This document shows, one piece after another, positions 23,701 to 37,200 of a stretch of 64,000 nucleotides of DNA. The stretch is taken from positions 1 to 64,000 of the forward strand of contig RWJK01000307.1 of assembly GCA_004335835.1 (NCBI GenBank), written 5' to 3'. Within the stretch, counting starts at the first letter, position 1. The number at the start of each line of letters is the position of its first letter. The stretch comes from Scenedesmus sp. ARA3. Its lineage: Eukaryota > Chlorophyta > Chlorophyceae > Sphaeropleales > Scenedesmaceae. The translations under genes and the position numbers were made by a program. The notes under the pieces are model-generated. The model saw only the letters and a program-made list of their open reading frames with translations, did no database searches and was not told where the DNA came from.

Positions 23701-26700
23701 AGGTTCTTGTAGAAGAAGAAGGAGATCATGCGCGTAATGCGCTTGTAGCTCAAGCGGCCGTGCACCAGCAGCAGCGGCGTGAGGAAGCGGAACTGCGCAA
23801 TGGCGAAGTCCGAGGCCATGGTGGCCTGCATGCCCTCCTGGCCGCTGATGCCCACGCCTGCAGGGCAGAGAAGGTTGACAACACTTGAGCAGAACTGGCT
23901 GTTGAAGATGCTTGATGCTTGTACCATTGATGCCAGCCGCTGGCAAAGCTGTAGCAGCACATGACCAAGACACTGGCAGTGACAGCAGCTGTGGACAGGC
24001 GAGTGCCAAAGCTCGTTCAAGACTGGGCTCTCACCTATGTGCGCCTTCTGGATCATGCCCACGTCATTTGCACCATCCCCAATTGCTAGTGTTGTGTCGC
24101 CCCAGGTCTTGACCAGCGCAGTTACCTGCGCCTTCTGCAGCGGCGACACGCGGCAGCACAGCACTGCCGCACACTTGATGCCAACCTGCAGAGAAGCAGC
24201 AGCAGGCAGCTTGGTCATGCAAATGCATTGATGTTGCAAGCTGTTGCTGTTGGGGGAAACCAAAATCATATACATATGGGACTCATGCTGAGCACCCTGG
24301 TATTCTGTTCTGAGCATGTCCAGTTGCAGCGCAGCAACGGTGCATAGCATGCTCCCTGAAGTCCAATGCCCCGCACCAGCACAGCAGCAGCCACGCACCA
24401 TGAGGAACTGCTGCCGCAGCCGCGGGCTGAGCGCGTACAGCAGCGCCTTGCCGTCAATGACCAGCGCGTACTGCATGCCTATGTTGGCTGCCGCGTCCTC
24501 CTCCATGGTGCGCGCCACCTTGTTCAGCTGGCTCTCCAGCCGCTCCACTGACAGCTGTGTGGCCTCCTCCATCTGTCAGGCGCATGCAGCCGGGGATGGG
24601 GCGGGAGGCAGGCACAGCACACAGCAACATCAATCGCTGACAGCCTAGGATCTGCTGCTTTATTGCATGTGCCTCCTCCTCACAATATTGCACAGTGGTT
24701 GGCCGATGATCAGCAGACATGAAAGGCCCACACAGCTGAATGTGGCGGTACTAGGTGAGCAGCATATTGATTAGGAAAATGCTGCCTGTGACCAACGCTA
24801 ATATGCCAGCAGCCATGCACAGCACGGATCCTGTCACTCACGCGGCCCTCAGCCTCCAGCAGATCCACGTCAGCGCAGGAGCCCGTCAGCTGGAACTGCG
24901 TCATCTCGTCAGTGATGAGGCTGCACGCGTAGCCGATGTTGATGGCGGTCTCCTGCGTAGCCGTCAGCAGCAGCAAGTCACGCGGCATTACCATCACAAG
25001 CTGCTGCAACCATGGCTCCAGACACATGCAAGAGACCCGCTGCCAGTTTGTGGATGACAAAGGATAAAAGGCAGCGGTAGCTGAGAGTGGGCGTGCATGA
25101 ATGAGCATGTGCTCTACCAGTGCAATGCCTGCCGGCATGCTCACCATCTTGTCGCCCGTGAGCACCCACAGGCGGATGCCTGCCTGCGCCAGCGTCTTGA
25201 TGCACTGAGGCACGCCCTCCTGCAGCTTGTCCTCAATGGCTGTGCAGCCCAGCAGGCGCAGGTTCTTCTCAACCTGCTCGCCCACGGCGTCAACCTTGGC
25301 GGCGCGGTCCACCATGGACAGCTTGGCCTCAATGAAGCGCTCGTTCCACCTGATGTGGCAGCAGCAGGCCAGACCAAACTTGCGGCGTCAGCTACGACTG
25401 ACTCAACCAACACAGCATCTCACACACATCAACATGCACAGCAAACTGCACATCCATATGCTCCTCGGCTGCAAGTGCTTGCTGGTAGTATGCAGCCGTG
25501 CGACATGGCAGCATGCCAAGCACCCTCATGTGCAGTGCCAACCACTGTGCGCTCTCCGTGGTGCACACTCCTGCAAGCTGACACAACACCTGTGTCACAC
25601 GTATCCACAGGGCAGCCGCCCGCAGTCATGACACTCACTCGTCGTAGAACCTCGGGTCCAGCTCGGTGTATGCCAAGCACAGCGTGCGCAGCCCAGCGCT
25701 GCCAAACTCCTCCATGTGCTGCAGCGTGACCTCCTTCAGCTGGTCGTTCAGGGGGTGCTTCCTGTCCAGACGCTCGTAGATAACGGTGTCAGCGCCCTGC
25801 GGGTGGCAGCAACACAGAAACTCAGTGCTGAGCTGCATGAGTTGACCACAGCACCAATTCAGCAATGCGACAGCGCAGCGCAACACCATGCATAATGTAA
25901 AGGCATCAGGCATGTGCAACGCGTTGAGCATGCAGGTCGGGCAAAACCTCTGCAAGCTGCAGCCACGCCGCCCACGCACCTTGCAGTACAGGATGATCTT
26001 GTTCTCTGGCGTGCGGATGATGACGCTCATGCGCTTGCGCGTGCTGTTGAACTCCAGGATGTTGAGGATCTCGTACTCCGTCTCGCGCGTGCAGTCTGGC
26101 AGCCGCTCGCGCAGCGTGATGATGGTGTTGGTGCGCTTCACCAGAAAGAAGCCAAACACCTTGGCCGCCACCACAAGCGCGGCCTCATCAGGCGACTCAG
26201 CCTCGTAGCGGATCTGCTCAGGTATGGGCGGCCCTGCAGTGGGTTTGCAGAGACAGTACAGGTACAGCAGAGACAGTAAAGATACAGCATCAGCTACCAT
26301 GCCTGTCTGAGTGTGCTGTCATTCAGATGGCAGTCCAGCTGGTGGCTGGCTCATGCACTTACTTTGTGCTTGTTTCCAATCCTACAAGCAGCTGCTGCAC
26401 ACGAAGTACTCCTGCAGGTGGACGCTCAGTTGCTGTGCTCGCACCCTCTGGTATCACAGTGTGACAAAGCGCCAGCAGCCTGAAGAACTGGCAGGTCAGC
26501 TCCGTGTTGGGCTGTTTGGACCACTCCAGCCCCATCAGCCTGTCATCGTAAAAGTTGAAGAAGGGCTCCCGGAACTTGTTGTCTGTCTCCTCATCAGCCA
26601 CATCCAGCTTTAGGCCGCGCCTGGGGTGGCAGGCAGCAGCAGCAATGCAACACGGGTAAGCACAAGGGTGGGTTTGGTCTTGCAGGAAACTTGACGTTTG

Positions 26701-29700
26701 ATCAGTTGCCATCATACTTGCTGTGCAGGCTTGTCCACACCAACAGGGTGTATGCAAGCAGTGCCCAGCATGGCTACTATAATTTGCACCACATCCTGCC
26801 TGAAAAGCAGCACAGCTCTGCTTTTGAGTGCAGCAAGGGTGCTGCCGCTCACCGCTCTGCATTGTTGCGCTCGATCTCTGTCACGCCCGCGCCGTACGCC
26901 ACGCCGCCGATCGAGCACTTGAAGAACTCCATCACGTTGCGCGTGAGCGTGCCCGTCTTGTCCGACAGGATGGTGTTCACCATGCCCAGCTCCTCGTTGA
27001 GGTTGCTGGTGCGCGCAACAGCGGGTGTGTCTGTGTCGGGGTGGTACATGGAGCGGTCTAGCCCGATGAAGCACATGGACTGCACCACCTTGACCATCTC
27101 GATGGACACGTACAGCGCAATGGGGATGAGGTAGCCTGCAGAGGAGGAGGAGCAAACATAACAGACAGGGAAAACGAGTGAAGTCGTTTGTCAGGAACTT
27201 CAGCAGATCAGCAGATCCAGTGTATGGCAAACATCAGTGCTGCAGCTGACACCAGCGCATGCGTGAATGGGTGGTGCCGCGCCGTACAACAGCACCGCTG
27301 CTCACCGTACAGGATGAAAGCTGTGATGAAGTTGGTGACTGCCACCACTCCAGGCTTGCTGCCGTCGTACTCGCGCGGCAGCGAAGTGTTGCCGCCCAGG
27401 TACCAGTGGTCCGGCATGTAGCGCGCCGTCCACCACGCGAAGTAGATGCAGCCTGTGAGGCACATGCTGAACAGCAGGCCGAACATGAAGAAGATGATGC
27501 GGTCCACGGTGCGCTCGATGCGGCTGCGCTTGGAGGGCGGCTGCGTGGAGTTCATGAAGATCTTGGTGTCGTGGCCTGCAGCAGCATGAGCTGCCTGTCA
27601 GTTGATCGCGGGATGCATGTACAATGGCTACAATCATGCAGAGGCATGCCAGCTTGAAGGTGCACTGCGATGTTTATTATTATTTGTTTGCCGGCGGGCA
27701 GAGGCAGCCATATTCAGACGATGCTGAGAGCACGTGCAAGCAAAGCAAGCCCTGTTGATTGGCTGAAGCATCAACTCTTGTCCTGGTTGCCTGCCAGCCA
27801 CCCACCTGCGTAGATCACCAGCCCATAGATGCGGTGCGTGTTGCACAGGCTGCATCCCCGCAGCAGCATTGCTGCCGGCGACAGCGGCAGCATGCATGGC
27901 GCCTGCACCAGCGGCGGCATGGCCTCAAACTTGCCGGTGAACTGGTACAGCCGGCTGTTGGGCGGCTCGCACGTCACGCTGCCTGCAAAGTGGCCTATGC
28001 TGTGGTGGCGCAGGTCCTTGGTCTCGTCCAGCGCCTTCTTGATTTTGAGGTTCGTCTCGCCGTCCAGCTGCATGGTCTCAATGTAGCAGATGCCCTCCTC
28101 ATTCTCTGCTGACAGGAACAGCAGGTCCGCGGGGAAGTTCTCGCCCTTGTGCACGATGATGATGTCGCCGACGTGGATGTCGCGCCACGTGCGCGTCTCA
28201 AACTGGCCCACGTCGGTGTTGAACACCTGCGGGTGGGCAGCAACGCAGTGCCAGGCACAACCCCAGCAGCAAAATAGTTTAGCAGTTGCAGGACATAGGG
28301 GTTGGCAGGTATGCGCCCCTTGGTGCAGGCCGCCATCACAGAGCGTTATGGCAGTCGCCATGGCCAGCATGGCCAAACACACGTAGCTGCTGGTGGTGGT
28401 GCTGTAACTAGTGAATAAGCAGACAACATAGCTTAGGGAACTGACAAACACAACCAGACTGTTTTTTATAGCTGCGTGAATAATGTCTGCACTGCAGCAT
28501 CATGTACCCACTGCTTCTGGGTTGGCATCTGCACTGCTGTCCTTGTGCTGTGCATCCAGTCAACACCAAAGCAAGCGTCATGGAGCTGCCACACTTTGCG
28601 CTGCTGCAAAGTGAGCATACATTTTGTAAGAGCCCAGCTTATACCAATTCCAATGCAGCGCCACCATCACGCTGCTGGGCTGTGTGCATCTGCTGATCCT
28701 CAGGCGATGCTTGCAGGAACAGCTGCTGCGCAGCTGCTGCCCACGCCTGAGCGGAGCTGCCTGCATGTGCTTGCGCTGTTGCTGACCTGCACTTTGCGGT
28801 TGTTGACCTCCACGTCCTGCTTGTGCCGTCTATAGTCCTCAACTGCCTCTTTGATCATGGCTGCACCCAGCACAATCCCCAGCGGCAGGAATGTCGTCCA
28901 TGGCCTGCAAGCAACAAACACACACTTGTCGTTTGGTCACAATGTGTTGATTGTACGGAACTGTGCTTAAGACGCCATTCTATGGCAGTGCTTTTCTGCA
29001 GTGGCACCTGCAACCACAAGCAGTAGCTTGTACTGCTACTGCCCCTAGGATGTCCACGATGTCAAAAATCACACCGCTGCACAGCTGCTGCTTCCAAATA
29101 CATCTATTTGTGCTGGTAACACTGCTCTACAGGCGAAGACATGTTGCCAGGACATATAAGTGACATGTACAAACTAGTGCTGCTTTGCTTTGGACAAATA
29201 ACTGTGCAGCATAGGCATGCCAAGGACATGGTGCTAGGGCTTGCTGCGCGGTGCTGCGACTGCCAGTGAACACGCCAGTCGCCATGGGAGCCCTGCTCGC
29301 AGACTTTCACTGCAGCATACGCGTTGTCTCACCTGACTGGGCTGTACGGTGTCAGCGAAAGCGCAGCTACCAGCGTGAAGTAGATGTTTGCCACGCGCCT
29401 GCAGTACACACAACCAGGAGGTCACAACTTCTATGCTGTCATGCCTTGCCAGCTGCTGCAGGGTACGCATGGGTCCAAAGCCTACCTGTACTGCTCAAAC
29501 AAAGACTTGGGTATGAATGTGAGCAGGCTGTACTTGGTTGTGGTTGTTTTGTTGCCTGCGTAGCTCTTCTCCAGCGCATGCAGCTTGTGTTGCTGCTCTG
29601 GAGGGAACTGGACCACCCTGTCTGGCACTACATGGTGCCTTACACTCCATGCTTTTAGCCACGAACAGCCAAAAGGCTGTATACTTTTCACGTCAGGAGG

Positions 29701-29703
29701 CAT
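20788..29703 (-). CDS. P4-type ATPase, aminophospholipid-translocating flippase (ALA/Drs2 family)
   Basis: Nineteen exons give 1536 aa in frame: 29703-29486, 29398-29333, 28904-28787, 28226-27806, 27575-27306, 27135-26853, 26620-26445, 26233-25980, 25796-25639, 25349-25145, 24952-24842, 24572-24399, 24185-24035, 23857-23513, 23333-23073, 22842-22674, 22474-22198, 21957-21422, 21205-20788. Hallmarks appear in order: [22 protein letters not shown] near the N-terminus, DGET at 189-192 (actuator loop), PIALYVSIE in transmembrane segment 4 (P4-type PISL-like), phosphorylation motif DKTGT at Asp423, ESPDEAAL and KRMSV (nucleotide binding), TGDK, GDGANDV at about 854-860, then six C-terminal membrane segments including [10 protein letters not shown]. 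The family flips phospholipids to the cytosolic leaflet of Golgi, endosomal or plasma membranes, usually with a CDC50/ALIS beta subunit. The last roughly 320 residues form a basic then Ser/Gly-rich cytosolic tail, likely regulatory. The lipid substrate cannot be read from sequence. Confidence 0.93.
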
Positions 29704-30444
29704 GGCACTGAGGTTTGGCCCGCTACAGTAAGCTGATGCTGCACTGCCTGTTCTCCTGCTGCCACATGCCGGTCCAAGAACCTGGCACGGTCACAAACGT
29801 CAAACGGCGTAGTTCAAAAGTATCAACGATCGCTTACAGACAAGTCAGTCGACACGAGTAGTACTTTTGAAGTTCTACGCAGCAAGGAATCTGTGTGAGT
29901 TTGCTGCACGTCGAATACAGATGCCAATAATTGACTGCGAAGGCCAAGTGCGTTGCGAAAAGCACACTGGTTTAGGACGTCAGACGTCTAGGGCTGTATG
30001 TGGGAGTGTAGTTTTGGACTCCTTGACCACTCCCTCTTCAACTCTGCCAGCTATGACATGAAAGCAGGGGCCAAAATCTACATTTCAAAATATAATCGAA
30101 GCATTGAGACGGCGATCGGCGCCTGCAAGCCACATGTTATGGACGTCACGCGCCGTGTCAGTGTCCCTTGTTTGCAACAGTCTAATGATGGCAGCAGCAG
30201 TGCCCACCCAGGTACCCCAGCCACTGCAAGCTGTCCCAACATCTCTAACTTTCCCTTCAGTAAGTCAGCGGCAGTACATGTATGTATACACTGCATGCGG
30301 CTGCAATCTGGCTGGCAGCAGTAATTGACATGCTGCAACGCCAGCATCACACGACACAACTCTGCTCTGCAGCTTGGTTTACCTGCCATTCATGAAGCAA
30401 ACAACCATACGTATCAGTTTCCTTTGCAACACGCACCAGCGACA
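29704..30444. other. Spacer: P4-ATPase 5' flank and adrenodoxin reductase 3' flank
   Basis: About 740 bp, lower in GC than the genes. A minus-strand TGTAA (TTACA at 29834-29838) is a possible polyadenylation signal for the reductase, about 607 nt beyond its stop. I see no gene, repeat array or recognisable promoter motif. Confidence 0.45.
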
Positions 30445-33400
30445 TCACATGGCGTGCACGTGTGGCAACGCCACTCCTGCTGCACGCAGCAGCTCATCCC
30501 AGGCTGCACACTTCACCCGCACTGAGCCTTGCTGCTGTCCCTGGTTGACTTCATGCGCGTTGAGCTGCTCCCACGCTGCATAGTCCACAACAGCAACACT
30601 TCGGCTCTGAAGCAGCTGCTGCAGCCCAGCACCGCCAGCTGCTGCTGTTGGTGTTTGGCGGGTCATTGCATAGTCCTGCGCCATGCTAGCCACCGTTTCC
30701 TCCGCATCTGTAAGGTTTGTGCCTATGATGCCTGTAGGGCCACGCTTCAGCCAGCCACACACATACAGCCCTGGCACAGTGCTGTCGGCTGCTGCACCTA
30801 CACCTGCAGTGGATGGAAAAGTGCAAGAGAGGTGCAGGAGAGGTGTGAATCATGCATCTGTTTTGGCACCACAGCCAGCACACACCAGCAGCGCACTCAA
30901 TCTGTTGTTTGTTAGTGCGCCCACCACAAGCGGTCGCTATCATGCTAGCTGATACCCATCAACAGCCAACTCGCACATAACAGTATGCTGAGGAAGATAA
31001 TCTGTAATCTGCGTGCTGTGAGATATGCAGCTGACAACCAAAGCCCGCCATCACCCACCTGTCAGAACCCGCCCTGCTGCATTCGGCACCACACCCTGCC
31101 TGTCGTCAAACGGCACCCCTGGCAGCGGCAGCGACTTGTAGCCTATGCTCTTCAGCACCAGCTGCACTGGGTACTCCTCGTACTCGCCAGTACCGACAGC
31201 AACAGTGCCGCGTACTGGGTCGGCCACCAGCTGCGTCTTCTCTACGCGTATGGCTTGGACCTGCAACGGCAAGACACAGTCGGCTACAGCGCTTGTGCAG
31301 CTACAGTGCTTGTGCAGAAGAACAGTCATGCGAGAGCGATGCAACAGTCACGCCTGCAGCTTCGATGGCAACTTCAGCAAAACGTGATGCAGGAGATGCG
31401 CTGAGTGGTTGATGTCGCAGGAGGTAGCAGGAGGCTTAACACACAGATGCCTGCTGACGCACCTGGTTGTCAGCATCTGCTATGATCTCTGCCGGGTTGC
31501 GGTAGAACTGGAAGAACAAGTCGCGGCTGGCACCAGGCTTCTCAGACACAGCAGCCTGCACCGCACGGAACAGCCACCATGGCAGACACAGGACGCCGGC
31601 CTCAGCTGGGCAGATGGTGATGAACTGACGGATGGACAAGAGCGCATGTTTGCATGCATATGGGTCAGTCTGCACTGCTCATGGATGGATGGCATAATTG
31701 GGCTGCAGGAAGCAGTTGGGATCTACTCACATTAGAGATCAGCTCATATATGCGCCGCTTGAGCCTGGTGGCCTTCATCTGCGCCTGATCTGCCTCTGAA
31801 ACGGCCAGCTGAGATGGCTGCGCATGCACTGCTATGCTGGGCATGCTGACCAGCTCCTTGAGCTCCTTGGCTGTACAGGCGGCCTGGCGGCAGCAGTTGA
31901 CAGCGTCATCAGCAGCAGCTTCAGCACAGCAGCAGCAGCAGCAACATGCGCATACCTTGTCCAAAAGGAGAACATGCATAAGTGCCCACGCAACATCATG
32001 CCTGCAGTGAATGCCTGCAGTTGTGGAGTTCTTTGTAACGCTGATTTGACCTAGAAATTTTGAGGACATCAACAGCAGGTGCTGCTATTCAGGAGTGGCA
32101 AAAGGGAAATGCAGACTGACTGATCGCACGGCCCAAGATGACGATGGCAGCTGTAACGTCAGTGCAGCCCGCTTCCCACTGCGCCTCACCTGCACCGGCC
32201 CTCGCCGCGCGCACAGCTGCACCTGCCTGACTTTGCTGTGCTGCAGCTGCTTCAGTGCGTGCCTGGCGATGTCTGTGGATGCCAGCTCAGACACGGGCCG
32301 CAGCAGGATGCGCGCGCAGTCGAGTGCCACGTTGCCGATGCCGCACACTGCGACAGACTCCACACGGGACAGGTCCACTGGCAGGTCACGCTGGTCAGGG
32401 TGCCCATTGTACCACCACACAAACTCGCGTGCCGCATGCACGCCATGACTGTTCTGCAGTATCACCGTGAGAAGCAGGTCAGGACAGGTGACATGTGCGC
32501 TTTTGGCGGTGTTGGCAAGCACGTCAAGGCAGGCTGAGTGACGTCAGCACAGCTGCACTTGGTGTCTTTCCAGTGCTTGCATGCCGCTGCTGGCAGGCAC
32601 CCACCTCGCCAGGTATGTTCAGCTTGCGGTCACTCTCTGCTCCATATGCCAGCACCACCTGCAGCGGTACGGGCAAAAGCAAAAACAAAGCATGACGTTG
32701 ACCTTGGGTGAGAGTATGCTTGCTGCGGTGTGCTGGGAGAGTGCCTGACACCACCGCAGGCAGCACTGTGATATCAGGCGTATGGTACCTGTTGTACAAA
32801 AGACGACCTGCCTCTGCTGAAGCCACCATCAGCAAACTCACCGCATTGTACAGTTTCCTAATCTCGTCAAGTGTGATGTCTCTGCCGACATTGACATTGC
32901 CGAAGAAGTTCACCCGGGGGTCTTGAGCTATGCGCGTGAACTGGTTGGTGACGTTCTGCAATGGTCAAGACAGAGGACATAGCGGTACATTGTAGATCAT
33001 GAGGTGAACATCAACAGCACATCTGCATACATACAATCTCACTGACCTTACATCCACGTGTTGCATACCTGTATCGAGATATTCGAGAATATCGGTCAGC
33101 TGGTTACCCCAGCTGCTGCCAGCACCAGCTGCGGTTACCGCCTGTCCCCATTCACATGATTGCCTGATCACTGCTCACCTTGGTGTCCTCGTGGTCTGGA
33201 GCTACTCCAGTTCGCACGAGACCAAAGGGGGTTGGCAGTCGATCCTGGCAGCCATCAAACAACCAGCTTGTAAGCAGCATGCCCTTGTACTCACAGGCAC
33301 CAGCTGTTGCTGTTGCTGCATCATGAAGTGGGCTGGAAGTCCAGCACTCACTAGAATATCAATCTTCACGTCCTCTCCATACAGCTTCAGCAGCTGCAAA

Positions 33401-33615
33401 TCAAGTGCCAGCACACAGTGTCAACCGTTCCGCACACCCCAAGCAGCAGCACAGTGCGCACACAGTGCTAGCGCCAGCAGCAGCACAGTGCGCACTTGGT
33501 GGGCAGTGTAGAAGCCTGCTGGCCCACTGCCGACAATGCAGACTGCAAGTTGCTTCGCACAGCTGCTGGAGCTTCGCACTAGCGATGCAACACTGGCTCT
33601 TAGAGGGGACAGCAT
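30445..33615 (-). CDS. NADPH:adrenodoxin (mitochondrial ferredoxin) oxidoreductase
   Basis: Ten exons (33615-33496, 33393-33352, 33244-33179, 32955-32842, 32658-32605, 32453-32190, 31883-31731, 31555-31463, 31260-31059, 30803-30445) give 488 aa in frame, the usual length of this FAD enzyme. It passes electrons from NADPH to mitochondrial ferredoxin for Fe-S cluster assembly and related pathways. FAD site GSGPAG is at 29-34, followed by [68 protein letters not shown], the NADPH site GIGNVALD at about 170-177, and the C-terminal [20 protein letters not shown]. The chosen ATG gives a Ser/Arg-rich, acid-free N-terminus ([18 protein letters not shown]) typical of a mitochondrial presequence. An in-frame ATG at 33684 would add 23 residues and cannot be excluded. 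It is transcribed away from the armadillo gene. Confidence 0.93.
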
Positions 33616-34240
33616 GGGCAGTGAGCTGCTACTGTGGTGTGTGTGGGCAGCGTACGGCACTACTGGTGGTGACGTCTCCTGCACAAGCGAGTTCCAGGTG
33701 TTTCAAAGCTAACGAGTGCTTGATGTAGTGCGATGTGCTCCAGCCGATCAGCATTGCTTCCGCACTCGCCGGGCTGTCACGAGGGTTTGGTGGAGCATGA
33801 CAGTTTAAACGAAGCAGAAGCAGGCGGCGAGTGTTTGCTATTCAATTCACTTGCTGTGTTTGATGGTCATTGTTCGGCTTTGTTGTCAGTACGCACACGT
33901 CAGCGCTCACATCAGTTCTGCTAAGCAGTACTATCGTCTGACCATCTGAAGTGGCAAGTGCTGACAAACAGCCATGAAGCGACACAAATGCTAGATTGAG
34001 GTAGCAGTATGGCGGGGTCTTTTGTGGCAGATGTGCTGCTGGGGGAGACAAATGAGGTGTGTGTGATAGCATGTGTGACCCCAGGCTGGAACTGAACACA
34101 GACCTGCAGCGTCACTGCAGCAGAGGGCATGCAGATGTTATGTCGCATTGCAACATAGCTGCGCGTCATATGCTCAAAGCACCTGGGACAGCACCTGCTG
34201 CTGCCTCTGCCATGTTTGCATCAGCAGTGCATGAGTTGCA
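33616..34240. promoter_or_regulatory. Divergent intergenic region between adrenodoxin reductase and the armadillo gene
   Basis: A 625-bp spacer between two start codons on opposite strands must hold both promoters and 5' UTRs, unless the armadillo gene has an upstream non-coding exon. The sequence is clearly less GC-rich than the flanking exons. I do not recognise a TATA box, initiator or motif shared by both directions, so the call rests on gene orientation alone. Confidence 0.55.
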
Positions 34241-37200
34241 ATGCCTGCCAGCACTTTCATAGCAACAGGCATCATCTGGTCAAACATGCAGGTGCTGCAA
34301 GTGCCTGTTGTCAAGGCCAGGGTTGTAAAAAAGCTTTTGGCAGGAGTGGCGCCACGTGTGCCACTGCTGGGCAACAGCAGTGTTCCCACATCAGATGATA
34401 CCCTTGAGCAGTTCCTGCAGCATGTTGGCGTCCTGTTTGGCAGGGACCCCAACAAGTGGGAAAAGGTTGGGGACACCAAGACAGACATTACAGAGCAGGA
34501 TGGAAAAAGGATCATCAAGCGGACTGGGATGTTCACTGGCACAGAGCTACACCTCTTTGTCACACCTCCGTATTATGATCCTCGCCTGCCGCTGCGGCCT
34601 GACCAGCCGCAGCTGGAGTTTGCAGTCCAAAGCAAGGAGGTCACCAGCACAGCGGAATGGCAGCAGGTAAGCCTTGTGAGACGGGGCATCGCCGTGAAAC
34701 GGCTGCAGCAGCTGGCTGAATGTGGCTGCATGGCAGGCACTGGTGGGTGCAGGCTTGTGTGTGCTGTGTTTTAGACTCTTGAAACATAGTCACCTGTGCC
34801 AGTGTGTCACACCTTGCTTCGTCTTTCTGTCTGTTTTGCCGCCTTTTTGGTGTGCAGCTCATTGCAGACCAGCCATGGAACTCCAGCAGGCGCAGGCAGC
34901 TGCTGCTGAACTTTCTGCAAGCAAAGATGGAGGCAGAGGACGAGCAGCTGCAGCTGGAGGGCGCACGAGGCATGTGGGAGCTGTCCATTAACAAACCGCA
35001 TCATGCAGAGATGCAGGCGTGCCACCTGCGGCTGCTGGTGAAGCACTTGCAGTCAGCAAACATAGAGGTATGCAGGGGCTGTGGGTGCAGCTGCAGGTAG
35101 CCAGCAGGAAGCATGCGCAGCAGCAGCAGCAGCAGCAGCAGCAGCTGACCGCTGGACAGTTGCAGGAGCACAACCAACCGCTGCCACTTCTCGTGGGCTC
35201 CTATGCAGAACCTGACTTGTGTTGCATGGTGTCTACCCACATGTGTGCGCTGCTGCTGTTTGTGTGATGCAGGTTGCCAGGATTTGTGCAGCAGCAGTGT
35301 GGGGTCTTGCAGTGAACGAGCGCTCCCGTGCGCTGCTGCTGGACCTGGGCGTAGTGCAGGTGCTCTTGCAGGTGGCACAGCAGTCGCTAGAGCTGCCCTG
35401 TGTGGCCCACCTGGACCATCAGGAAGCGTACCTGGCTGGCGGCAAGATAACACAGGCGCAGCGCAACCAGCTGCAGGTGCGGAATGTGCTTGGAAGGGCG
35501 TCAACGCAGCAGCATGTTGTGCACACAATAATGGACGTCCGCTGCAGCTTCTGCGCCGGTGCCACATTTCAAGCAGTGGCATGATGTCAGTGGCCATGGT
35601 CACTCTAGCTGTGCTCACTGGTGTTCCTGCAGGCGTGCGTGCTGGGCAGCCTGTCTGTCCTGATCGTGGACCAGGCCTGCAGACGGCCGCTCATCAGCAT
35701 GGAGCCGGGCCTGGACACGCTGTTCAGCCTCAGCATGCCCCTGCCTGGCTATGCTGACAAGGCCTGGGCAGCAGCAAGGCGCGAAGCAGCTGCAAAGGCC
35801 ATCACCAGTCTGGTGCAGCGAGATCATGACGCCCGCATGCAGCTGATGATGACTGGGGGCGTCCCCAAGCTGCTGGCCCTGCTGGACAGCAAGGTGGGCA
35901 GACATAACGACCAGCATGCAAACAAGGCAAAGCAGCAGAGCCAACCTGCCAGGCGTCAGTTTGTGCTTTCAAACGTATAACATTGCAGTGGTTGACAGCT
36001 GCAACAGTGCAGTTGCCGTGTGCCTCATCCGCCTGCTTGCTTGTGTTTTGCAGGGTCCTGGTCACGCTCGCGTGCAGTTCTGTGTGGCCTCAGTGCTGGC
36101 CATTCTGGTGCTGGATGATGCAGCAATGGAAGTTATTAAGCAGCGCGGCGAAGGGCACCTGGTGTTTGAGGCCACTCTGCGGCTGCTGTCGCATGTGCTG
36201 ACTGCCGTCAAGTTCTCCCTGGCAGTTGGTGATGGCCAGATCTTGAGTGAGGGCATGACGAAGGCAGATGTGGCAGCTGCCATGCAGAAACTGCGCAATG
36301 GCAGCGACAGTGAGGGCAAGGAAGCATCCACTGCAGCGTTGCGCCAGGGGTCTGTGACTTGTGCAGATCCACTGCTGAAGACAGCCGCGCGACGGCTGTC
36401 TCAGGAAACACACATCAGCAGCAGCTCGGGCGGCAACGCCGTGCCCCTGTCACGGCGGATCTCAGCAGATGCTGCAGCTGCAGCTACAATGCTGCAGGAG
36501 GCCAGCAGGATGAGCGCAGCTGGCAGCTCGTCTGGTGCCTCACAGCAGCAGTCTGTAGAGGAGGAGGAGGAGGCTCCGGAGCCGCTTGATGTCCAGGCAG
36601 CTGTGTCACTGGCAGAGGCATGCGCTCAGGCGATGTGGGGCAGTGCGCACTACAGCCTGGACGAGCCACAGCTGCACATCACACAGGTGCGCGTAGCTGC
36701 CTTAGGCGCCACTGCAAACCACCAGCTGCGTGCAATGTGTAATGTTGCTCTGTTCTAATACTGACATGCTTCTTGCTTGTGCCTGCAGGAGCATGTGATT
36801 GAGCTTGGCAAGCTGGCGTTGGACTGCCTCATCATCAGCGAGCTGGACCTGGGCCGCGTGTGCCACTGCCTGGGTGAGCACCGGCGTGTGTGCCTATCAG
36901 CACACGGTCATGCAGCTGCCTGCTAAGTGTGGTGTGTGTGCATGCCATGATCCAATTGCAATGCACTTGGTGTTTTGCATGTGTGAACAAAGGTGCTGAT
37001 GAGTGTGTTTGTTTGTTGCTTTCATTTTGCTGCAGCTGCCACATTGGCCAGCCTTGCCTCCAACGAGGTGACCGCTGCCTTCATCATGGCTGCGCCTGGT
37101 GACAGCGTGGCCAAGGCCATGCTGGCGCTGCTGGAGGTGGAGGATGACGAGGGCTTCAGCAATGCAGGTGGGTGGCTGGGATGACTTTGAATGCACAGGG

